Below are positions 46,001-52,363 of a DNA stretch of 64,000 bases, piece by piece (positions within the stretch are counted from its first letter, which is position 1; each line of letters starts with the position of its first letter). Where the stretch lies: assembly GCA_017441925.1 (NCBI GenBank), contig JAFRUE010000008.1, positions 62,001 through 126,000 on the forward strand, given 5' to 3'. Position numbers and translations under genes: made by a program. Below the pieces are notes generated by a model. It saw nothing but the letters and a program-made list of their open reading frames with translations, was not told where the DNA came from and ran no database searches. Origin of the DNA: Bacillota bacterium. GTDB taxonomy: Bacteria > Bacillota > Clostridia > Lachnospirales > Bianqueaceae.

Positions 46001-47834
46001 GAATCTGCCGAAGTATGACGCGGACGGACAGTGGATCCATTACAGTGTAACCGAGACGCAGGTTGACAAGTATGACGAACCTGTGATGGGAGGATCGATG
46101 ACGGATGGATACACGGTCAAGAATAACCGTACACCTTCCAGAATCAACATCATTGTTGAGAAGGTATGGGATGATGCGGATAATCAGGACGGAAAGCGTA
46201 CAGAGAGCGTAACGGTCCATCTGCTTGCCGACAGTGAAGATACCGGCCTGAGCGCTGTTCTGGAAGAAAAGAACGACTGGACCCATATCTTTGAAGGTCT
46301 GGATGAATTCAAGGATCACGGTACAGAGATCGAGTACTCTGTTACCGAGGAGTCCATCGGAAACGATTACACCGTAACAATCAGTGACCCGGTCAAGGTC
46401 GGCGAAACGACGGCTAAGCTGAAAGTCACGAATACGCATGAAGTCGCGAAGACAGAGATCACCGTGAGCAAGGTTTGGGATGATAAGGACGATCAGGACG
46501 GAGCACGTCCGGGCGAAGTCGTTATCGAGCTGCTTGCGGACGGTGAGAAGACCGGCAAGGAAGTGAAGCTTTCCGAAGAGAACGAATGGACCGACAGCTT
46601 TACCGATCTTGATGTTTACGCGAATGGTGTTGAGATCGAATATACTGTAACAGAAGTAACGGTTCCGTACTACGCGGCGGAGATCACCGGAGATGCGGAG
46701 ATTGGCTTTACCGTGACCAACTCTCATACGCCCGGCAAGACCACTGTTACCGTTGAGAAGGTCTGGGATGACAAGGACGATCAGGACGGCCTGCGCCCGG
46801 AGAGCGTCACTGTCAAGCTTCTGGCTGACGGAGAGGACACCGGCCTTACGCTGGAGCTTTCCGAAGAAAACAGCTGGAAGGATTCTTTCACCGAGCTTGA
46901 TCTCAACAAGGCCGGCAAGGCTATCGAATACACGGTGGAAGAGGAAGAGATCGCAGATTACACTGTAGCCATCAGCGGAGACGCGGAGAAGGGCTTTGTC
47001 ATCACGAATACGCACGAATCTGAGAAGACAGAGATCCCTGTAAGTAAGGTTTGGGACGATGTGGACGATCAGGACGGCGTACGCCCGGATGAAGTCGTTA
47101 TCCTGCTGCTTGCGGATGGCGAGAAGACCGGACAGTCGGTTGTCCTCTCTGAGGAGAACGGCTGGAAGGATACTTTCAAAGATCTCGATGTCAAGAAGGA
47201 TGGCACGAAGATCGCTTATACGGTGACAGAAGCAACTGTTCCGCACTATGCGGCGGAGATCACCGGAGATGCGGAGAAGGGCTTTACCGTGACCAACTCT
47301 CATACGCCCGGCAAGACCACTGTAACGGTTGAGAAAGTCTGGGATGACGAGGATGATAAGGACGGCTTGCGTACGGAGAGCGTCACTGTCAAGCTTCTGG
47401 CGGACGGAAAGGACACCGGTCTTAAAATGACCCTGTCCGAGAAGAACGGCTGGAAGGATAGCTTCACCGAGCTCGATCTCAAGAAGGATGGTGAAGAGAT
47501 CAAGTACACGGTAGCTGAGGCAAAGGTTGAGGGCTATACGATAACTATCGACGGAAACGCGGTGGATGGTTATGTCATAACGAATACACATGAGCCAAAG
47601 CCCGAGGAGTCTTCTGAACCTGAGGAGTCTTCTGAGCCTGAGGAATCTTCTAAACCTGAGGAGCCCTCTAAGCCCGAGGAATCCTCTAAACCTGAGGAGT
47701 CCTCTAAGCCGCCGGTGCCGGCGACCGGTGACAACAGCCGTCCGGGAGTTTATGCCGGTATTATGATCGCCTGTGTACTGGGTGCAGCGCTTGCGCTTCT
47801 GGTCAGCAGGAAGGAAAAACAGCAGAACAGCTAA
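40053..47834 (+). CDS. Giant cell-wall-anchored adhesin (LRR, fibro-slime, Cna-B repeats)
   Basis: A 2593-residue surface protein with AAGGAG upstream. Order: signal peptide 1-27 (ending VYA); 19 octapeptide repeats (ETPAEEVK type) 61-212; BspA-like leucine-rich repeats about 250-900 (YAFQNCxxL-like units such as FYGCENLKTVTIDADNIYSVG); Ig-like domains to about 1165; a fibro-slime domain about 1169-1497 with FSFSGDDDVWVFVDGVLVLD; eight Cna-B-type collagen-adhesin stalk repeats about 1505-2515 (VEKVWDDxDxQDG start with Lys, YTVTE Glu, VTNTH Asn, the isopeptide triad), the first interrupted by a Trp-rich 220-residue insert; a Pro/Glu/Ser wall spacer; sortase motif VPATG at 2555-2559, a helix and the positive tail. 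Probably a host- or plant-fibre-binding stalk. It is the last gene of the GH5/glycosyltransferase operon and ends at a strong terminator. Confidence 0.93.
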   Translation: MKRNLRKFSSLVLVLIMLLSTVKPVYAEGPADGQSVPPAEMSQTETDENNEEAAPAESVKETPAEEDNETPAEEVNETPAEEVNETPAEEVKETPAEEVQETPVEEVQETPVEEVQETPVEEVKETPAEEVKGTPTEEVQEAPAEEVQETPAEEVKETPAEEVKETPAEEVKETPVEEVQETPVEESEETPAEEPEETPAEEPEETPAKDDQPALTKNMLMKGAPILKNADPSEEPVFDDSTNPFTYTHGDMVLSCSKLGDGELSISITKASGDVVIPEKIGDYTVTTVYSVPKDVAAGITSLTLPDTVRTIPGNLFEFRQYKNENQTERWNIKSNSTISYSVLDTDALEAAVPDFIKNNYVDGAYYAGKCLVRVDPSYSGNFTVKDGTICVLAGAFAGCKNLGAVTLPDTVEYLGVGAFQDSGLTSINLPKGLDARSAQVRDRIESGEITYINDLTIETLTFYGCENLKTVTIDADNIYSVGFMAFFGCTALEEFDMRKVSLVNSLSFALAFAEGYELDLSETEDLSWFNSQGGDWSSCAWGPFLQSGLSSVKFGEEHFGIIPYECFCSCPNLETVTFTPHQIECCTRSFYNCGKLTGDLFAENSGMVKLEYLAFGKTGLTEITIPETMLYLCGGVFTECPKLKTLNWKSELFFAPQEKKPEYSLYNGNYSTGQLFAILDNSTDAAFGKKGHYESQYSSYDYRSMGNFAEALEYASNMDSYEDKTTLETLNIYVSDDAFVRYNSTFWEMQPNLETVNIHAVWKTVPYCAFQACASLKNFNMDYPEQLENVYENAFAICGFEELVLPGNVSYDKGAFCFNRNLKKVVIEEGVTELPFLAFERCEKLTQVSIPESLEAFGVASFKGAGDHLTIYVPTKVEVIEDDAFTYGNSSAERIALILMDDPIIETYHLGVSGGENKATLDNRSVYRIYTNQGSNFISYASSSSNLTSDIRQVPADKVTITSTEKKIYVGETPDKSKVTVTLNGTELTAEQFDLEYDETDKTVGTHHVKVILTGETAENYLLGNDISAVNFYKTAKSGPVYDVVSADNLGYDVEVVKAVYTFTEGGGSTYTKHQDTGTLDFKVNREEDDELTFARFTRLLVDGKELAAENYTVSEGSLNVSLAEDYLENAVVGTHTLKAEFTDGEAETEFTIDSIPPKTVDTEDNVEKGITLNLFDYHIASDWWQYGDRWANQGGQWSYGGINDASNLKFYGHGGDEVLSGNSNMYTGAPIARQGIVQPLLGENGYPVMTEFGQQNLELLFAPETVEGQKTVYKNVNHFFQLDKQGNYYYNSDQNYAYYDPEQGDEGDYKVYDGTYVVNMTNPENEATSEKVNVGYFPFDDWNEAKQNVAPSDDLAAQGIEGYNHQHGLTMSCNFFIPEEGTLDGEDLVFSFSGDDDVWVFVDGVLVLDIGGLHRPLGGSINFSTGEVLVDDAVVLAPYNGEVPTPETNGTYNTLNDIFAKAGKTFETGNVKHTLNFFYMERGGCYSNLSLMTNIWKVTGDEEYTQIHVTKKWEDEEDHSGDTVTVQLLADGEDVEGRTEEISAENDWTAAFTRLPKYKTDDDGNQTEIVYSVREKHVDDYFTTYKAGGKLLVSKNYWVQVDPSELKDGEIYVITSNYWIDDTYDDILYRAAGNNLGYIKANIREQEVTDTEGNKYDTILAGSIQSSSQWTAQQVKPEQTEPAEGGETGDGGETTEPAEAEVRWILSNNGKALTLVGHNEWWWHNYSFTLTDQTGWNGAENNNYNNELSITPDADDKTATIHAFELWGDYSGNLVPDPEQYMLLNGDKTIGATNNPDWAGHYRFFKQVTEETEIPLEKDWTVVNSPAGDLTVKKVVTGPKVADHEFTFTVELSDNTLNGTFGDMEFTAGKATFKLKDGESKTAQDLPADITYTVSETPRIGYTTTSEGASGTIVAKEEQEAVFTNAVDVVEVPVEKIWNDADDQDGVRPDSIELTLYANDAEKDMATVEPDEKGSWNYTFENLPKYDADGQWIHYSVTETQVDKYDEPVMGGSMTDGYTVKNNRTPSRINIIVEKVWDDADNQDGKRTESVTVHLLADSEDTGLSAVLEEKNDWTHIFEGLDEFKDHGTEIEYSVTEESIGNDYTVTISDPVKVGETTAKLKVTNTHEVAKTEITVSKVWDDKDDQDGARPGEVVIELLADGEKTGKEVKLSEENEWTDSFTDLDVYANGVEIEYTVTEVTVPYYAAEITGDAEIGFTVTNSHTPGKTTVTVEKVWDDKDDQDGLRPESVTVKLLADGEDTGLTLELSEENSWKDSFTELDLNKAGKAIEYTVEEEEIADYTVAISGDAEKGFVITNTHESEKTEIPVSKVWDDVDDQDGVRPDEVVILLLADGEKTGQSVVLSEENGWKDTFKDLDVKKDGTKIAYTVTEATVPHYAAEITGDAEKGFTVTNSHTPGKTTVTVEKVWDDEDDKDGLRTESVTVKLLADGKDTGLKMTLSEKNGWKDSFTELDLKKDGEEIKYTVAEAKVEGYTITIDGNAVDGYVITNTHEPKPEESSEPEESSEPEESSKPEEPSKPEESSKPEESSKPPVPATGDNSRPGVYAGIMIACVLGAALALLVSRKEKQQNS
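40233..40688 (+). repeat. 24-bp tandem repeat array encoding ETPAEEVx octapeptides
   Basis: Nineteen in-frame 24-bp units encode ETP(A/V)EEV(K/Q/N) variants, the last ones drifting to ETPAEEPE and ETPAKDDQ. Neighbouring copies are nearly identical in DNA, a likely site of copy-number change by slippage. Confidence 0.92.
46452..47603 (+). repeat. Tandem duplication of a 576-bp two-domain stalk unit
   Basis: Two consecutive units (46452-47027 and 47028-47603), each encoding 192 residues made of two alternating Cna-B domains (a TEI-x-VSK type and a TTVTVEK type). Long stretches match at DNA level, for example around 46674 and 47250, exactly 576 bp apart. Confidence 0.88.
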
Positions 47835-47847
47835 CGGCTGTTTTAGG

Positions 47848-47884
47848 AAACGGCCTTCAGACATGATCTGAAGGCCGTTTTTTT
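47848..47884 (+). terminator. Terminator of the adhesin gene
   Basis: AAACGGCCTTCAGA (47848-47861) pairs perfectly with TCTGAAGGCCGTTT (47867-47880), 5-nt loop, followed by more T residues to 47884. Confidence 0.93.
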
Positions 47885-47899
47885 GCTGACAAAACGGTA

Positions 47900-47954
47900 T
47901 TGTCGTAAACTGCTTTTGGAGATACAATAATAGCGGAAACAGGAAACCGTTTCC
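47900..47954 (+). promoter_or_regulatory. Promoter with LacI-type palindrome
   Basis: TTGTCG (47900-47905), 17-bp spacer, TACAAT (47923-47928). The palindrome GGAAAC-C-GTTTCC (47942-47954) lies at the expected start of transcription, where LacI-family repressors typically bind; a further GGAAAC half-site is at 47935. It would control the membrane protein, hydrolase and YetA-like genes. Confidence 0.68.
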
Positions 47955-48006
47955 AACTGTATGCAGCAGGGAAGGAGGACGGCAAAATGAACCGGATAAG
48001 GCTTTT

Positions 48007-48672
48007 TTGGAAAAATGGTTCTCTGATTATGACTTCAAGACCTTTGCCGCTGCCGGGGGATCCCTGCTTGTGACAGTGTTTTTTGCCTTCTATAACGGAT
48101 ATCTTGGCATCCATTACGAATCGATGTGGTACGGCACGATCTGCGCCTATTACATCATTCTCGCGCTGCTGAGGTTCATGGTTGTCCTGGCAGAGCGGCG
48201 GCTGAACGGCAGACCGGACGTGGAGTGCGCGCGGGCCAGAATATTCGCTGCGGCATCCGTATTGCTGCTGATCCTGAACATCAGCCTTGTTATACCGGTA
48301 TCTCTGATGGCCACACAGCAGAAACCGGTCCATATGACATTGGTCCCCGCGATCACGATGGCAGCCTATACAACGTACAAGATCACAATGGCTTCCATCA
48401 ATCTGAAGCGGCGGGAACGTTCGTCCAACTGCCTGACGAAGCTGCTGAGGACTGTAAGTTTTGTCGATGCACTTGTATCTGTACTGACGCTGCAGAATAC
48501 GCTGATCGCGGTCAATTCGGCGGACGGAGGGACGGAGCGGCCGATGCTCATACTGTCCGCCGTCACCAGCGCTGTGATTTTTCTCATGATCATGATTCTG
48601 ACAATTGCAACACTGATCCAAAGCATTCAAAGCATTAAATCAGATAAAAAACACAAGGGGGAACAACAATGA
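48007..48672 (+). CDS. Multi-pass membrane protein with unclear start
   Basis: About 221 residues with five or six hydrophobic segments (LLVTVFFAFYNGYLGIHY, YYIILALLRFMVVLA, IFAAASVLLLILNISLVI, and three more) and a basic C-terminus; family unknown. In this frame the only near start is TTG 48007, weakly served by AAGG. The well-placed GAAGGAGG at 47971-47978 instead points to ATG 47987 in another frame, which would join this frame if one T were added to the six-T run at 48003-48008. The reading frame remains open upstream to that site. A frameshift, slippage or sequence error are all possible. The stop overlaps the next gene (ATGA). Confidence 0.75.
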   Translation: MEKWFSDYDFKTFAAAGGSLLVTVFFAFYNGYLGIHYESMWYGTICAYYIILALLRFMVVLAERRLNGRPDVECARARIFAAASVLLLILNISLVIPVSLMATQQKPVHMTLVPAITMAAYTTYKITMASINLKRRERSSNCLTKLLRTVSFVDALVSVLTLQNTLIAVNSADGGTERPMLILSAVTSAVIFLMIMILTIATLIQSIQSIKSDKKHKGEQQ

Positions 48673-49496
48673 AAAAAGAAATCGAAGTTACCGTACGCCG
48701 TGAAGTGCAGAGCCTGGCCGCCGACATCGGATACAAAACGGTCGGCGACTGGTTCAACGGCACGCTGCGTACATTGACAATGGACAGCATTCTGCCCAAG
48801 CACCGCGCCGGGCATGCCCCGCAGCCGGTCATTGTCTGGCTGTGCGGAGGCGGTTTCACGCAGGTGAATGAGCATATCTGGCTGCCGGAGATGGTGCGTT
48901 ACGCGCAAGCCGGGATCACGATCGTTTCGCCCCGGTACCGCACGGCGAACGAGGCTCCATATCCGGCGCAGCTTCTGGACGTTAAGGCTGCCATCCGCTT
49001 TGTGCGGGCCAATGCGGAGATGTTCTGCGCGGATCCCGACCGGATCTTTGTGATGGGTGAGTCAGCAGGTGCTGTTCTGTCGCAGCTCGCTGCGGCAACG
49101 CCAGATGATCCGCGGTTTGTGGAAGGCGCGTACCCGGAGGTTTCGGACGCGGTAGCCGGAGCGATCCCGTTCTATGGATCCTGTGATATGACGGTACAGA
49201 ATAAAAAGTCGAACTGGCGCAGCATGGCTTTCTACGGGGGAGAATTTACCGAGGAACAGACGAAGGCGGCGAGTTCGCTGACATATCTGACTTCTGACGC
49301 GCCTCCGTTTTTGATCTTCCATGGCTCGGAAGACGAAAAAGTGCCTGTGGAGCAGAGTGAGAAGCTGTATGCGCGGCTGACGGAGCTGGGCGTGCCGGTA
49401 GAGTACTACCGCGTGAAAGGAATGAACCACGGCAACGACGGCTTTTACCAGGACGAAATCGCGGATATCATCATCCGGTTCGTGAAGGCGCACTGA
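48669..49496 (+). CDS. Alpha/beta hydrolase, hormone-sensitive-lipase-like esterase
   Basis: A 275-residue cytoplasmic hydrolase. VIVWLCGGGFTQVNEHIW supplies the oxyanion loop (a GGGF variant of HGGG), FVMGESAGAVLSQ the nucleophile Ser, LIFHGSEDEKVPVEQ the acid Asp and VKGMNHGND the His. Such BD-FAE/axe-like enzymes deacetylate or de-esterify plant sugars. Its start overlaps the membrane-protein stop by 4 bp, and a plant-polysaccharide-type lyase follows, so it probably removes ester groups from the same substrate. Confidence 0.88.
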   Translation: MKKEIEVTVRREVQSLAADIGYKTVGDWFNGTLRTLTMDSILPKHRAGHAPQPVIVWLCGGGFTQVNEHIWLPEMVRYAQAGITIVSPRYRTANEAPYPAQLLDVKAAIRFVRANAEMFCADPDRIFVMGESAGAVLSQLAAATPDDPRFVEGAYPEVSDAVAGAIPFYGSCDMTVQNKKSNWRSMAFYGGEFTEEQTKAASSLTYLTSDAPPFLIFHGSEDEKVPVEQSEKLYARLTELGVPVEYYRVKGMNHGNDGFYQDEIADIIIRFVKAH

Positions 49497-49497
49497 A

Positions 49498-49743
49498 TGC
49501 GGGCTCTTTGGACTGGGTGATCCGGAGACGCTTCGCGCTTATCATAGGCAGCTTCTGGAGAGCCGGAACGGATTGCTCGACTGCGGCGACCTGCTGCGCG
49601 TGAATGTTGAGGCTGGTGGGGAGAAAAAACCTTATTGCGATGCTATTATCCGCGAGTGCATAGCGCTTGTTGAGAAGATTTTATATGAGAAAGAGAAACT
49701 GATGGGGGGACACATCGATGATACAACTGCATTTTCCTAAACT
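49498..49743 (+). pseudogene. Probable remnant of an unknown gene
   Basis: A frame of about 80 codons without stop and without a plausible start begins just after the hydrolase stop and ends 26 bp inside the next gene. Its translation looks protein-like (LGDPETLRAYHRQLLESR, IIRECIALVEKILYEKEK) rather than random, so it seems to be the tail of a gene whose front is lost. I do not recognise the parent family. Confidence 0.4.
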
Positions 49744-52045
49744 ATCAAGCCTGGTGCGGAACGAGGTCTGTCAGATCGCGACGCCGCACCCGCAGGGGAC
49801 ACTTTGGGACGTCCGGAATATCAGCGTCTGCGGTGCGGACGGGCCGGTGCCGACGCAGAATATGGCCACAGCGCTGTGGCCGGATGGTTCTGTCAAATGG
49901 ATGCTAACAAAATTCATCGCGGATCTGCCTGCAAACCGCGGGACAGATGAGTATTCTCTTGCGGAAAGTCTGACTGTGCAGCCGGAATACCCGGCTTCCG
50001 TGGAAGTCAGGGACAATTCTGCTCCGATAGGCTCTGCCCAGACGAATACTGCCCTGGCAGGATCTGCTCGCATTGACACCGGTGTACTGTTGCTGGAGCT
50101 TGGAGCTCCGGGAGAGGCCGTGTTCAAGACCGCGGAATTTGAAGGTGGGATGTTCGGCGCAGATGAGCTGCAGGGACCGTTCGTCAGCATTAACGGAAAG
50201 CCGTATCAGGTTCTTGTCGGGCCGGATGGCTGGCAGATCCTGGAAAAAGGCCCGGTGGCCGTGACGGTCAGAACGACTGGGCGGCATACGCCTGTCAGGG
50301 ACATTTCCGCCAATACAAAAGACCTTTCTGCCGCAAGCTGCACGGAGCCTTGTCTGGACTATCAGCTGCTCATCCGTGCCTGGGCCGGTAAGCCATACAT
50401 TGAGATGGAATACCGTTTCCTGCATAAAGAGAAGACGGCGGAGCCGCTGATGCTTTCCGATATGCGTCTGGATCTGAAGCCTCATACCGAGGGCTTAAGC
50501 TGCTGCATCGGCCATTCCAACTACGACACTAAATTCATCCGGAGCGACGGCGGACCGATCGCGCACGAGATCGACAACGACTATCTTCTCTATACCGCCA
50601 ACGAACAGATGCCGCAGGTCAATTTCGGTGCGTATTTCGCGAACTGGCAGGACGGGGAGAAAGGCCTCTGCGTCAGCGTTTTTCAGGCTTTCCAGAACTA
50701 TCCGAAGGGATATAAGGCGGATCGGGACGGACTTACAGTCGGCCTGATCCCGGATGATTTCGGCGAGATCCGCGTGGAGCAGGGCATGGCCCGCTCGCAG
50801 AAAATGCTGCTGCATTTTCATCCGGCCGCGATGCCTGAGCAGGAGCTGAATTTCCGCTCGCTGCAGTACAATATGCCTGACAAACCGGTCATCGACGCGC
50901 ATGTCTACACGGATGCGGGCCTGTATCAGGAATTCATCGGCACGAAACGTCAGATGAACGTGGAGCTGTACATCAAGAATCTGGGTGAATCCACGGCCTA
51001 TGCATACGGTATGATGCACTGGGGCGACGCGCCGGACATGGGCTATACGTCGCAGGGCCGCGCGCATGGGGATTATGTCTGGACCAACAATGAATACGAT
51101 TATCCGCATCAGTGTATGATCGAGTATGCCCGCACGGGCAACCGCGCATATCTGGACCGGCTGATCGTCGCGGCAGAGCACTGGCAGGACGTCGATGTCT
51201 GCCATTACTCCGAGGATCCGCTGCTTGCGGGCGGTCAGCATATGCATTCCCGCTATCATGTGGAGCTCGGCTGCAAGCCTTCCCATGAGTGGGTGGAAGG
51301 TCTGTGGGACTATTATCATCTGACCGGGGATCCGTTCACACTGGAGACGGTCATGGGGATCGCGGAGAACGTTGAATACGTCCTGACGCATGAGATCTTC
51401 ACACTCGACAAATACACCGCCGCCCGCGAGGCCGGCTGGGCGCTGAGGACTTTCTGCGCGATGTATACGGAGACCGGCGACGAGATCTGGCTGCAGCACT
51501 GTGACCGGATCGTGGATTACTTCGTCCGCTGGCGGGAAGAATACGGCGCGTGGCTGCAGCCGTATACCAACCACACGATGGTCCGCGTTCCGTTCATGAT
51601 CTCGGTCGCGTGCATCAGTCTGATGATGTACTACCGGATCCGTCCCTCAGAGCTTATCAAAGACCTGATCGTGACGGCGATGGACGACGTGCTGGAGAAC
51701 TGCTATTCCTACGATGGCGTCCTGTATTATAAAGAGCTGCCGAGTCTGCAGCGGACAGGGCTGAACCCGATCGCGATGCAGGCGCTCACGTATTGCTATG
51801 AGCTGACCGGGGACAGGACTTATCTGGAAAAAGCGCTGGATATGTTCAAGCTCGCGGTCTTCCTGAAAGGCCGCGGCGGTTCTACCCATCATGGGAACAA
51901 GACGGCAGGCCATGGCTGTATGGTCTGCGGCGGCGATTCACCCAAGGCTTTCGCACAGAATTATCCGTGCCTGGCGACACTTTACAAAGCCCTGATGGAC
52001 AACGACATGCTGCCTGCCGGATTCTGCACCAGCGCGATGTGGTGA
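49718..52045 (+). CDS. YetA / exo-rhamnogalacturonan-lyase-like protein
   Basis: A 775-residue protein with a GGGGGG binding site 8 bp before ATG 49718 and no signal peptide. The N-terminal 200 residues resemble the first beta domain of the PcRGLX/YetA family (GTLWDVRNISVCGADGPVPTQNMATALWPDGSVKW); the middle is a beta-sandwich (DYQLLIRAWAGKPYIEMEYRF, CIGHSNYDTKFIRSDGG); the C-terminal 330 residues are an alpha/alpha barrel with HSRYHVELGCKPSHEWVEGLWDYYHLTGD. Members of this family cleave rhamnogalacturonan oligomers. The cytoplasmic location suggests action on imported fragments. Family likely; exact activity inferred. Confidence 0.75.
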   Translation: MIQLHFPKLSSLVRNEVCQIATPHPQGTLWDVRNISVCGADGPVPTQNMATALWPDGSVKWMLTKFIADLPANRGTDEYSLAESLTVQPEYPASVEVRDNSAPIGSAQTNTALAGSARIDTGVLLLELGAPGEAVFKTAEFEGGMFGADELQGPFVSINGKPYQVLVGPDGWQILEKGPVAVTVRTTGRHTPVRDISANTKDLSAASCTEPCLDYQLLIRAWAGKPYIEMEYRFLHKEKTAEPLMLSDMRLDLKPHTEGLSCCIGHSNYDTKFIRSDGGPIAHEIDNDYLLYTANEQMPQVNFGAYFANWQDGEKGLCVSVFQAFQNYPKGYKADRDGLTVGLIPDDFGEIRVEQGMARSQKMLLHFHPAAMPEQELNFRSLQYNMPDKPVIDAHVYTDAGLYQEFIGTKRQMNVELYIKNLGESTAYAYGMMHWGDAPDMGYTSQGRAHGDYVWTNNEYDYPHQCMIEYARTGNRAYLDRLIVAAEHWQDVDVCHYSEDPLLAGGQHMHSRYHVELGCKPSHEWVEGLWDYYHLTGDPFTLETVMGIAENVEYVLTHEIFTLDKYTAAREAGWALRTFCAMYTETGDEIWLQHCDRIVDYFVRWREEYGAWLQPYTNHTMVRVPFMISVACISLMMYYRIRPSELIKDLIVTAMDDVLENCYSYDGVLYYKELPSLQRTGLNPIAMQALTYCYELTGDRTYLEKALDMFKLAVFLKGRGGSTHHGNKTAGHGCMVCGGDSPKAFAQNYPCLATLYKALMDNDMLPAGFCTSAMW

Positions 52046-52363
52046 GAAACGGTTTTCCCTCATTTTGAACCCGACGGCAGATGCGCCGGCGGAACAAACC
52101 GATAAATCCGCGAATAATTCAGTACAGAGCAGGCCAAAAGTACTGAATAAAATCGAAAAATCGGCAAAAGTTCAGCCGGCGCGAGTGCTTCATGGACGCA
52201 AAAGCTGAACAATCAGCAAAAAAACAAAAAAGTTCAGTACAGAGAAGGCGCTCCGTACTGAACTTTTTTAGTTTTTTGATAAAAATTCCGCTGGCCGAGT
52301 TTCCGGATGATTTTTGCGCAGTCTGGTCGACCGGCCAGCCAGGCTATCAGCACAGGCATCCGC
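52046..52363. repeat. Gene-free region of three related hairpins ending in a terminator
   Basis: No gene is visible. Three successive hairpins re-use the word TTCAG: ATTCAGTAC (52117-52125) with GTACTGAAT (52140-52148); GTTCAGC (52170-52176) with GCTGAAC (52204-52210); and a perfect 15-bp stem AAAAAAGTTCAGTAC (52226-52240) with 52255-52269. The first and third also share the start of their loops (AGAG). The third is a bidirectional terminator between the converging YetA-like and mgtE genes. Confidence 0.82.
52226..52269. terminator. Bidirectional terminator between converging genes
   Basis: Perfect 15-bp stem with six A residues on one side and six T residues on the other and a 14-nt loop; works on either strand, with further T-rich sequence on both sides. 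Confidence 0.92.

Noticed and set aside
45060-47927. 955-codon open frame on the minus strand
   Set aside because: It is antisense to the repetitive Cna-B stalk of the adhesin, has a Leu/Arg-biased composition and no ribosome binding site; the plus-strand domains are unmistakable.
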